Source: Rhodopirellula europaea 6C
Lineage (GTDB): Bacteria; Planctomycetota; Planctomycetia; Pirellulales; Pirellulaceae
Direction: 5' to 3'
Length of the DNA stretch: 58,446 nucleotides
Assembly (NCBI RefSeq): GCF_000338295.1
Contig: NZ_ANMO01000074.1
Span: forward strand, 1 to 58,446
Shown here: one piece after another, positions 47,224 through 54,804 of the stretch
Layout: the number at the start of each line of letters is the position of its first letter
Position numbering within the stretch: the first letter of the stretch is position 1
Made by a program: the position numbers and the translations under genes
The notes under the pieces: generated by a model
Seen by the model: only the letters and a program-made list of their open reading frames with translations
Databases searched by the model: none
Told to the model about the DNA's origin: nothing

Positions 47224-49959
47224 CGCAATCGCGTTGACGCTTAGCAACAAAGCCGGCAGCAATGCATCTGCTTGAGTGTGCTCGCCCATTTTGTTGTAGC
47301 TGCGCCAGCGTTGCAGCAACGAAATTTGTTGACGGTGCAGCAGACGCAGCCCTTCGCTTCGAAGTGCAATCATTCGCTGAACGTTGGGGCGTTGCGATTC
47401 CATGGGGCCGCCGTAAACGGCTTCGACCATCTCGCAAGCCAGCTTCCACTGGGTTTCGATGTCGGTGACGAAGCGTTCACGCAACGCTGGGTTTTCGACC
47501 AACGCCGCGTACTGCTTCATGACTTCGATGTCGACCGCCGTGACACTGGTGGCAACGTTGCTGATCAAGTAATGAAGCGGCGCCCAATCTCGCAGTGCTT
47601 CTTTCACCGCGTCGAACTCATCGGGGCATTCCGTTTGCAGTTTCTTGAGTGCCGTTCCGACGCCATACCATCCAGATAGATAGCAACGCGCTTGACCCCA
47701 ACTGAACACCCACGGGATCGCTCGCAAGTCATCCAATGTTTGCTGCCCCGTGCGACGCGCCGGACGCGAGCCGATGCGACTTTGTTCGATCGCATCAATC
47801 GGTGTGGCTTCGCGAAAGAACTCGACGAATCCTTCGCTGTGCAACAACTCGTGATAAGTTGTCCGAGCCCATGCGGCAAGCTTCACCAAGGTTGGTTCGA
47901 GTGGGTGATCGGGTTCTTCCGATCGTGAATCGGCCAGCGATTTTCGAGTGACTCCCGCTAAGAACAATTCCAAGTTGTAGATGGCCGTGGGTTCGTGAGC
48001 GTACTTCTGTGCGATCGTTTCGCCTTGCTCCGTCAATCGCATGTCGCCGGCGATCGTGTGATCGGGCAGGCTCTTGATAAAGCGATGTGTTGGACCGGCA
48101 CCGCGGCTGATCGTGCCGCCACGACCGTGGAAGAACCGTGCCCGAACACCGTGTGAACGAGCCACTTGGGTCAGCTTTCGTTGAGCGTGTCGCAATCCAA
48201 CGAGGCTGGCCAAGATGCCGCCATCCTTGTTGCTGTCGCTGTAGCCGATCATGACTTGTCCAACCGGCGCGGTGGCTCCTTCACGCTGTGCGATGGCGGT
48301 CAAGCTGTTTCGGGTGATCGGATGTTGAAGGAACCCATCGTAGATTTCTGGTGAGCGTTCGAGATCGTCGATCGTTTCGAACAACGGAACAACCGGCAAT
48401 GGGCAAACGGCTCCGGACTCAGTTCGTTGCAGCAGACCGACTTCGCGAGCGAGCAGGTAAACGGCCAACAGATCGGAGGTCTTGCGTGTCATGCTGACGA
48501 TCAAAGCACCCAATCCATCGGCACCGTGTTTGGATCGGTACTGAGTCACCACACGCAATGCACCAAGGACCGCGTCGGCTTCTTCGCCGGCGGAGGAGTC
48601 TGGGTGGGTCAGTGGTCGCGAATTGGCGAGTTCCTCGTTGAGGAACTTCATCCGTTTGTCTTCGTCCCAGCTGGCGAACTTCCAATCGGCCATGCCAGCG
48701 GCCCGTAGCAACTGCTCAATCGCGGTGTCGTGTTTGGCACTGTTTTGGCGAATGTCCAGCACCGCCAAGTGGAATCCAAACGTTTGAGCGATTCGCATCG
48801 TCGGTGCAACCGCGCTGGTGGCGACATCGCCCAAGTCGACCGCGACTAAGCTCTCGTGCAAACAGCGAAGGTCGGCGAGCAATTCTCGCGAGCGTTGGTA
48901 GGTGTGTTGCTCCTTGCCGCTGTTCATGGTTTTTTCAGACGGCAAACTCGCAAGCATCAGGTTGATGAACTGACGCCACGGCTCGTTCGGATTGCGAGCG
49001 ATCGCGGCTGCGCCGGCCGGTCCCATCGCCTGAGCTCGTTCGGCGATGCGGGTCAAGAAATCGCTGGTTGGTGGCAACCAATAGGCTGACACGCTGGTCA
49101 ATCGAGCGAGCTGGATCAGCTCCTCTCGCATCAGTTCCACCGCACCGCGACGCAGTTGCATCAGCGTCTCTTCGGTCACCTCGGGAGTGACGAGCGGGTG
49201 GCCGTCACGGTCGCCGCCCACCCAGGTTCCAAATGTCAGTCGCGGCAACGCCAATGGGTCTGCGATCGCTTTTTCGCTCAAGCCAACTTCTCGCCAAGCC
49301 TGACGCAGTCGCTGGTCGAGCGGTTGGAGTGCCTTCGGGAAGACCACAGTCAAGTAATCCATCACGTTGCGGCGTTCGGATTGCAAATCCGGCTTGTCGA
49401 GGTAAATCTCGCCCGTTCGCCACAGGATGCTGAGGACGGATTCGATCGCTTCCTCGTTTTCAGATCGTCGCCATGGTGGAAGATCAGTTTGGTGACGCAA
49501 TTGGAAACGACGGAACAGGCGGCGGTGGTGAGCCAAAACCGTTGCCCGTTTCGCTTCGGTTGGGTGAGCAGTCAAAACCAGCTCGACACGCATCGATGGC
49601 AGCTCCGCAGCGATCATGTCAGCGGTCCAACCACGATCGATCAATTGCTGCAGGCTCTCGCCCCACAACGCTGGCAGGTCGGCCATGCCCGATTCCGATT
49701 CAATTCGATCGCGAAACTGTGCGGCGGAACTTTGTTCGGCCATGCTCAGCAATTGGAACGCGATCGAGTACGCCTGAGTGAGCTGAACTGAATCGGCCGG
49801 CGCCTTTGCGGGATCGAGTTTGCATCCGGGGACGGGAAGCAGTTCGGCCAGCTTTTCATCGCCGCCGCGTTGCAACACGCTTTGCAGTGCCGAGAGCATC
49901 CACTGCCAATCACGGTTCAGTTGGTCGACGTCAAGGGCGAGAATATTGGCTGATACCAT
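47200..49959 (-). CDS. ppc: Phosphoenolpyruvate carboxylase
   Basis: A 919-residue enzyme that carboxylates PEP to oxaloacetate. Active-site motifs are LTAHPTEAKR, GYSDSNKDGG and FHGRGGTISRGAGPTH. The C-terminus is unusual: E. coli ends GMRNTG, but this protein ends GLGTTG. The residue equivalent to Asn881 of the aspartate inhibitor site is Thr, and Arg880 is Gly. Feedback inhibition may be weaker or different. The ATG at 49959 gives MVSANILALD; the frame extends to 50007. Confidence 0.93.
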   Translation of the reverse strand: MVSANILALDVDQLNRDWQWMLSALQSVLQRGGDEKLAELLPVPGCKLDPAKAPADSVQLTQAYSIAFQLLSMAEQSSAAQFRDRIESESGMADLPALWGESLQQLIDRGWTADMIAAELPSMRVELVLTAHPTEAKRATVLAHHRRLFRRFQLRHQTDLPPWRRSENEEAIESVLSILWRTGEIYLDKPDLQSERRNVMDYLTVVFPKALQPLDQRLRQAWREVGLSEKAIADPLALPRLTFGTWVGGDRDGHPLVTPEVTEETLMQLRRGAVELMREELIQLARLTSVSAYWLPPTSDFLTRIAERAQAMGPAGAAAIARNPNEPWRQFINLMLASLPSEKTMNSGKEQHTYQRSRELLADLRCLHESLVAVDLGDVATSAVAPTMRIAQTFGFHLAVLDIRQNSAKHDTAIEQLLRAAGMADWKFASWDEDKRMKFLNEELANSRPLTHPDSSAGEEADAVLGALRVVTQYRSKHGADGLGALIVSMTRKTSDLLAVYLLAREVGLLQRTESGAVCPLPVVPLFETIDDLERSPEIYDGFLQHPITRNSLTAIAQREGATAPVGQVMIGYSDSNKDGGILASLVGLRHAQRKLTQVARSHGVRARFFHGRGGTISRGAGPTHRFIKSLPDHTIAGDMRLTEQGETIAQKYAHEPTAIYNLELFLAGVTRKSLADSRSEEPDHPLEPTLVKLAAWARTTYHELLHSEGFVEFFREATPIDAIEQSRIGSRPARRTGQQTLDDLRAIPWVFSWGQARCYLSGWYGVGTALKKLQTECPDEFDAVKEALRDWAPLHYLISNVATSVTAVDIEVMKQYAALVENPALRERFVTDIETQWKLACEMVEAVYGGPMESQRPNVQRMIALRSEGLRLLHRQQISLLQRWRSYNKMGEHTQADALLPALLLSVNAIASGLGTTG

Positions 49960-50138
49960 CGTGACAGTTCGTTGTGGTGAAAAGGGAAGAGAGCGGCGGC
50001 AATCCAATTGAATGATCGGTGCTCGTACACCCTACGATTTTGCAGACTGAGGGCTGGAGCAACAGTGGCGACGATCCAGTTCTGATGCCTTGGGTTGATT
50101 CCTGCCCGCAGTTGCGACACTGGGTGCCGAGTGCGCAT

Positions 50139-50171
50139 AAAAAAACGAGCACTGTTCGTGAACAGCACTCG
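50139..50171 (-). terminator. Intrinsic terminator of the Cys/Pro-rich gene
   Basis: On the minus strand CGAGTGCTGTT (50171-50161) pairs with AACAGTGCTCG (50056-50046 plus 100, that is 50156-50146) including two G-T pairs, with a 4-nt loop. Seven T follow (50145-50139). It lies 61 nt after the stop of the Cys-rich gene. Confidence 0.88.
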
Positions 50172-50231
50172 CTCTTGTGTCGGTAAAACGCCGTTTCCAA
50201 TTCAACGCGGAAACGAACGAATTCCGTTGAT

Positions 50232-50636
50232 TCAGTTGCAGCAAGGATCTGGGCAGCACTTTTTGGCTGCGAAACGAGCCTTGATCTTTGCGAACAAGCC
50301 ACACTTTGGCTTTGCACATGGGTCGCAGCAAACTGGTGCTGGTTCTGGGCAGCAAACAGGTGCTGGTTCGCAGCAAACTGGAGCTGGAGCAGGTTCGCAG
50401 CAAGGTGCTGGAGCTGGAGCTGGTTCGCAGCAAACGACTGGTGCAGGTGCTGGTTCGCAGCAAACTGGTTCTGGAGCTGGCTCGCAGCAAACAGGTTCTG
50501 GTGCTTCGCAGCAAACTGGGGCAGGTTCGCAGCAGCTTTTCTTCTTGAAGCAACCGAACAAGCCAGCTTCGGCTTGTGGAGCAACAGCAACGCTGGAAAC
50601 AGCGAACAGGGCGACGACCATGATCGATCGAATCAT
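50232..50636 (-). CDS. Cys/Pro-rich exported repeat protein (CCEPAP repeats)
   Basis: A 134-residue protein. Residues 1-24 are a signal peptide (ending QAEA). The mature part has 25 Cys residues, mostly as 11 CC pairs, in repeats close to VCCEPAP. Flanking the repeats are two basic segments (GLFGCFKKKSCC and KCGLFAKIKARFAAKKCC). Such a sequence can form a disulfide-linked, extended, Pro-rich polymer. It has AGGAG 8 nt before ATG 50636, a promoter at 50696-50723 and a terminator at 50139-50171, so it is a strongly built single gene. No catalytic domain is seen. A structural envelope role is inference. Confidence 0.85.
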   Translation of the reverse strand: MIRSIMVVALFAVSSVAVAPQAEAGLFGCFKKKSCCEPAPVCCEAPEPVCCEPAPEPVCCEPAPAPVVCCEPAPAPAPCCEPAPAPVCCEPAPVCCPEPAPVCCDPCAKPKCGLFAKIKARFAAKKCCPDPCCN

Positions 50637-50959
50637 CTAAACTCTCCTAGGCTAGGTGGAAATGCCTCAAACACGCGCGGAGGCAATTTGGGCAGAGTTT
50701 AGGTGTCACGCAGCTTGCGTCAACCATAGCAAATGCACCGTAAAAAACGGTTAAAACGACTTTTCGGGCAGTTTGCTTGCGGATTTTGAGCGTTTTTACG
50801 CGACTGTGCTCAAATCGGGAACACCACCGCGTCAGGATGCCGCACCTGGCACCCTAGGCAATTTAGACGTCCAGACCGCTCGGTTCCGCAAAATTCATGC
50901 GGAACATAGATCAATAAGCGGAGACTTTTGCAACCACTGGCTGAACAGCGTCAGTGGGA
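50637..50959. other. Intergenic region upstream of Cys/Pro-rich gene
   Basis: No gene. It contains the promoter at 50696-50723 and the hairpin ACCGT-AAAAA-ACGGT at 50737-50751. The region separates the MocA-like gene (same strand, upstream) from the Cys-rich gene. Confidence 0.5.
50696..50723 (-). promoter_or_regulatory. Sigma-70-like promoter of Cys/Pro-rich gene
   Basis: On the minus strand TTGACG (50723-50718), 16 nt, then TAAACT (50701-50696). The -35 element matches consensus at 5 of 6 positions and the -10 at 4 of 6. Transcription would start near 50689, giving a leader of about 52 nt to the ATG. Confidence 0.55.
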
Positions 50960-52069
50960 TCAGGCAGCGCGGCGAGCTGGCGTTCCGGCAGCCTCGCGTT
51001 TAGTTGGCTGGCCAACGCGGCGTCGTGGAATCGCGAGCGGTCCACGTTCATCGGCACCGGCGTACGAGTACCAGGCTCGTTCGTCGATCGCATCCAAGAT
51101 CGAACCGGCAACACGAACCGCTCGAGCTCCGGCGGAACCATCGACGATTGGCGACGATCCGCTGTCAACGCTGATGACGAAATCATGCAGCTCGTCGAGG
51201 ATCGCGTTTCGCGGTTGCAGTTCGTTGACTTCGCACTGCAAGTGTTCGCCGAACAGTGTGTCGGCGTAACCGAGTGGGTTGTCGGTTTGTTCGTTCAGGT
51301 CGAACTGGCGAGTCGACAGTGTTTCGCTGGCACGCACTGTGGCGAGCGAAGGTTTGCCGAAATCGATCTGTGCAAATCCTGCTGGACTGAACAGTGTCAT
51401 GTCACGAGCGGGCAGTGGGCTGACCCGTGATGCCTTCAAGTTGGCAACCATTCCGCATTCGAATTCGATGCGCGCTTCGGCGATGTCTTCGTGATCACTG
51501 ACAACTGAGATGCCGCTGGCTGAAATGGATCGAACGGCGGACTGTGTCAGTGACAGTACCAAATCGAGGTCATGGATCATCAAGTCCATCACAACGCCGA
51601 CATCCAAGCAACGTCCGGGGAAGCGAGATGCACGAGTGGCTTCGACGTACTTCACATCGACGCCAAACTCTTCCAGCGCCGTGAAGGCTGGGTTGAATCG
51701 TTCCACGTGGCCAACTTGAAGCACGACGTTGCGTGTCGATGCCATCAATGCCAATCGGCGAGCGTCGTCGGATTCGGCGGCCAATGGCTTTTCAACCATC
51801 AAGTGCTTGCCGGCTTTGATCAAAGTCGACGCGATGTCCGCGTGATAATCGGTGGGAGCCGCGATGATGGCGGCATCGATGTCTTCAATGACATCGCGGT
51901 AATCAGAGTGAGCTGCAACACCGTGTGTGTCGGCGACCGCCTGACACGCGGCTTGCACCGGGTCGCAGACCGCGACGAGGCGAGCACCATCGACTTGTGA
52001 AATCAATTTCGCGTGGATTCGGCCTAAGTGACCTGCACCAATGACGGCGACTCGCAATTCCCGGTTCAT
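50960..52069 (-). CDS. Gfo/Idh/MocA family oxidoreductase coupled to lpxA
   Basis: A 369-residue NAD(P)-dependent dehydrogenase. The Rossmann loop is VIGAGHLGRIHA; EKPLA, with the catalytic Lys, and MIHDLDLVL follow. Its ATG overlaps the lpxA stop (ATGA). In some bacteria a related enzyme, GnnA, oxidises UDP-GlcNAc at C3 before transamination by GnnB, giving amide-linked lipid A. This gene sits where gnnA would, but no aminotransferase is next to it. The C-terminus is a basic tail of about 30 residues. Confidence 0.87.
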   Translation of the reverse strand: MNRELRVAVIGAGHLGRIHAKLISQVDGARLVAVCDPVQAACQAVADTHGVAAHSDYRDVIEDIDAAIIAAPTDYHADIASTLIKAGKHLMVEKPLAAESDDARRLALMASTRNVVLQVGHVERFNPAFTALEEFGVDVKYVEATRASRFPGRCLDVGVVMDLMIHDLDLVLSLTQSAVRSISASGISVVSDHEDIAEARIEFECGMVANLKASRVSPLPARDMTLFSPAGFAQIDFGKPSLATVRASETLSTRQFDLNEQTDNPLGYADTLFGEHLQCEVNELQPRNAILDELHDFVISVDSGSSPIVDGSAGARAVRVAGSILDAIDERAWYSYAGADERGPLAIPRRRVGQPTKREAAGTPARRAA

Positions 52070-52875
52070 GCTGCTTTCTTTCTTCTATCTCGGCCTCGGC
52101 CGGCACGACCAAGGCAACTGTTGTCTAAACAATCAAACAGGTGCCGCAACACGGGGCGGATTGGACCAGTCGCGAACAATTGATCGCGAGCGGGTTCCAC
52201 GCCGATACGTTTCCGATACAGCAAACGAAACGCCTGCGTCAACACTGCAATGTCGTCGTCCGTGTAATCGTGGCGTTTCAGTCCCACCGTGTTGATGCAG
52301 CGAGGACGAGCATCGGCACCATCGACGATCACAAATGGAGGCACGTCTTGCAGGATGCGAGTCATCGCACCGACAAAGCTGAGTGTTCCGATCGACACGA
52401 ATTGATGAACGCCTGCTCCACCGGCGATGGTGACATCGTCAGCGATGTGAGCGTGACCACCGATCATGCAGTTGTTGGCCAGCACGATTCGCGAACCGAT
52501 GTTGCAATCGTGAGCGATGTGGGTGCCGGTCATCAGATAGTTGTGGTCGCCAACTCGTGTGACTCCGTCTTCCTTTTCGCTGGCACGATTGATCGTGACT
52601 TGCTCACGGAACACGTTGCCGTCGCCGATCTCAACTCGCGTGGGCGTGTTGCGATAGCTGACGTCTTGTGGATTGGTTCCGATCGAAACGTGCGGGAAGA
52701 TTTGGTTGTCGCATCCGATCGATGTGACTCCATCGAGCGTGACGTGATCTCCCACACGCGTGCGGTCGCCCAATTTGACATTGGGGCCAATGACGCAGAA
52801 GTGCCCGATTTGGACGCCTTCGCCAATCTGCGCACGAGGATCGACCACGGCGGTTTGAGCGATACTAGCACTCAT
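52066..52875 (-). CDS. lpxA: UDP-N-acetylglucosamine acyltransferase
   Basis: A 269-residue left-handed beta-helix acyltransferase that starts lipid A synthesis. Hexapeptide repeats run through the first two thirds. The catalytic His (His125 in E. coli) is in THIAHDCNIG, followed by ANNCMIGGHAHI. It ends with a basic tail. It follows lpxC by 73 nt and overlaps the MocA-like gene. Confidence 0.92.
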   Translation of the reverse strand: MSASIAQTAVVDPRAQIGEGVQIGHFCVIGPNVKLGDRTRVGDHVTLDGVTSIGCDNQIFPHVSIGTNPQDVSYRNTPTRVEIGDGNVFREQVTINRASEKEDGVTRVGDHNYLMTGTHIAHDCNIGSRIVLANNCMIGGHAHIADDVTIAGGAGVHQFVSIGTLSFVGAMTRILQDVPPFVIVDGADARPRCINTVGLKRHDYTDDDIAVLTQAFRLLYRKRIGVEPARDQLFATGPIRPVLRHLFDCLDNSCLGRAGRGRDRRKKAA

Positions 52876-52948
52876 AGTTGGATCCTTGGTGCGTTATTCT
52901 TAGGTTGAGATGCGTAATGGTTTCGAGTCGTCGTTCCGAAGCGATTGA

Positions 52949-53857
52949 TCATGCTGCTCGGTTTCTCCGCTGACCAGCGAATGGAATCGAGGTGTGCGTC
53001 AGTCGTTGCTGGTGAGCCAGTTGTGCGAGTCGAACGGCGACCTTGCCGTTGAGCTGATGCCCGCCGCGAACAGATGAGAACTGTCCTATCAAACCGACGC
53101 CCGCGAGCGAAAGATCACCAATTAAATCGAGTGTCTTGTGGCGAGCACACTCGTTTCGGAAGCGGTATTCATTGTCGACCGGGCCGTCGTCGCCGATCAC
53201 CAATAGATCTTGATGCGTGACGTGCGATGCAACTCCCGAGTCGCGAAGTTGTTTGGCTTGTTCGGCGGTCACAAAGGTGCGAGCCGAAGCGACTTGCCGA
53301 GCAAACGTGAGCGGTGTTTGCACGCATCGGAACTTTTGTTCTCGGATGGTGCTGTCGGGACCGTAGTCCAGGCTGTATTCGAACGTCGATTCGTTGCTGG
53401 TGCTGGGCGAAACGTCGACGTATCCGCCGCTGTGTTCGATCCGGAACGATTCGCGAATGATCAACGGTTGCGATGTTGCGGCTTGAATGACCAATCCGGC
53501 TTCTTGCAGCGCGTCGACATAGGCCAGCGAGCTACCGTCCAGTCCGGGCAGTTCTTCGGCGGTGATCTCGACCCGACAATTGTCGATTTCGAGTCCGGCC
53601 AAGGCTGCCATCAGATGCTCGACCATTTCGAAGGTGGCCGGGCCGTTGGCGAGATTCGTTCGGAACGAGATGCCAGTGGCGTATTGGGTGGTGGCTGGGC
53701 ATTCAGGTTGGCCGGGTAGATCAGCTCGGACGAGCACGATGCCGGTTCCTGCGGGCGCGGGGCAACATGTGACGCGAACGTCTTTGCCGCTCCAGTAGCC
53801 ACGTCCGCTGATTTCGCAGCACGACGCGATCGTATGTTCGTTGCGAATCCCCATCAC
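52949..53857 (-). CDS. lpxC: UDP-3-O-acyl-N-acetylglucosamine deacetylase
   Basis: A 302-residue zinc deacetylase, the committed step of lipid A synthesis. Zinc ligands are in MVEHLMAAL (His81) and RHKTLDLIGD, and the catalytic His is in RGGHQLNGK. GTG 53857 is chosen over ATG 53854 because AAGGAGG lies 8 nt upstream. It is preceded by ompH with a 164-nt gap that contains an 11-bp hairpin. No lpxD or fabZ gene is adjacent, unlike in many Gram-negatives. Confidence 0.92.
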   Translation of the reverse strand: MMGIRNEHTIASCCEISGRGYWSGKDVRVTCCPAPAGTGIVLVRADLPGQPECPATTQYATGISFRTNLANGPATFEMVEHLMAALAGLEIDNCRVEITAEELPGLDGSSLAYVDALQEAGLVIQAATSQPLIIRESFRIEHSGGYVDVSPSTSNESTFEYSLDYGPDSTIREQKFRCVQTPLTFARQVASARTFVTAEQAKQLRDSGVASHVTHQDLLVIGDDGPVDNEYRFRNECARHKTLDLIGDLSLAGVGLIGQFSSVRGGHQLNGKVAVRLAQLAHQQRLTHTSIPFAGQRRNRAA

Positions 53858-53966
53858 GCTGCGAGCCTCCTTGCACGCGAGCGAAGCCTATCCATCGGCA
53901 TCGAGATGCTGACAGACCCCATTTTTGTTCTTGGACGTCGCCGCGAATCCTTCGCGACGCTCAACT

Positions 53967-53993
53967 GGTGGTTCGAAGCAAGTTCGAACCACC
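53967..53993. repeat. Perfect 11-bp hairpin between ompH and lpxC
   Basis: GGTGGTTCGAA (53967-53977) and TTCGAACCACC (53983-53993) pair perfectly around a 5-nt loop. No T-tract follows on the minus strand, so it does not look like a full terminator. It may protect the ompH mRNA end or modulate lpxC. Confidence 0.7.
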
Positions 53994-54021
53994 GTTTAAA
54001 TGCTTCAGCGGTGAAGCTGAA

Positions 54022-54633
54022 TTACTGACGGTTTGGTGTTCCGGCAGGATTCGTAGCGACCAATTTCTTGTCGAGGTATTGCATGACAGCAGGTGTCATG
54101 TCCAACTTCTCGTCGTGATAAACGATGTTTCGCATCACGCCGCGAATGACCGACTCGCCTTGCTCGAGGTCCATGTCTTCGCTGTTGTAACGCAAAACCA
54201 AGCTGATTTTGTGGTACTCGGCGATGGCTTGAACGCCAGCTGAAATGAGTTGGTAGTTGTCGTAGTAGATTTTGGCTTCGCGGTCAGCGAGCTCTTTGCG
54301 TTTGCGAGCCATGTCCAAACGAAGTTTGGATTCCATGGAAGCGACGCGTTCTTCCTGAGCGGTGTACTCAGGTGAGTTTGCTTGGAAGGTTTTGAGCTTC
54401 TCAGCAGCAGCTTTCAGCTCTTCTCGCCTAGCAGTCAATTCGGTATCGAAGGCCTTCAGGTTGTCTTCGACAGCCTTTACTTGGCGTTTGATACCTTCAT
54501 TGTTTTTGAAGATGTAGGCGACATCGACGACGGCGATGCGATGCCCTGCGTCTTGGGCCGAAGCTTGCGCCGGTGCCAGTACACTGACGGTGGTCATGGC
54601 CATGGCGATGGCCGAAAGAACGATGGTTCGCAC
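54022..54633 (-). CDS. OmpH/Skp-like periplasmic chaperone
   Basis: A 203-residue protein with a signal peptide (about 1-25) and an OmpH domain (AVVDVAYIFKNNEG), followed by a long coiled coil (about residues 50-130) rich in Lys/Glu/Ala. Skp-like proteins escort outer-membrane proteins. GTG 54633 is chosen because AAGGAG lies 8 nt upstream and it opens the leader; an ATG at 54675 is less likely. It heads the ompH-lpxC-lpxA-mocA run. Confidence 0.87.
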   Translation of the reverse strand: MRTIVLSAIAMAMTTVSVLAPAQASAQDAGHRIAVVDVAYIFKNNEGIKRQVKAVEDNLKAFDTELTARREELKAAAEKLKTFQANSPEYTAQEERVASMESKLRLDMARKRKELADREAKIYYDNYQLISAGVQAIAEYHKISLVLRYNSEDMDLEQGESVIRGVMRNIVYHDEKLDMTPAVMQYLDKKLVATNPAGTPNRQ

Positions 54634-54804
54634 GTCCGCTACTCCTTGCGTGGTGAATGCGATTGTCTGATTCATGCCCGCTTGAAAGACTCCGGTTTCC
54701 TCACCGAAAACAAGCGTTGCTGCCGGTCATTGTGTCAATCCGCCCCAACCGCTTCAAGACGGATCATGGCGGTTTCAACTGCAGATTGGCATTTTTCTGG
54801 CGTT

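Noticed and set aside
50095-50640. Gly/Gln/Ser-rich plus-strand frame over the Cys-rich gene, and the repeats as a CRISPR
   Set aside because: The opposite strand has the signal peptide, Shine-Dalgarno, promoter and terminator. The repeats are short and uneven, unlike CRISPR spacers.
52141-52908. 255-codon plus-strand frame
   Set aside because: It is antisense to lpxA; the long frame follows from the regular hexapeptide codons.
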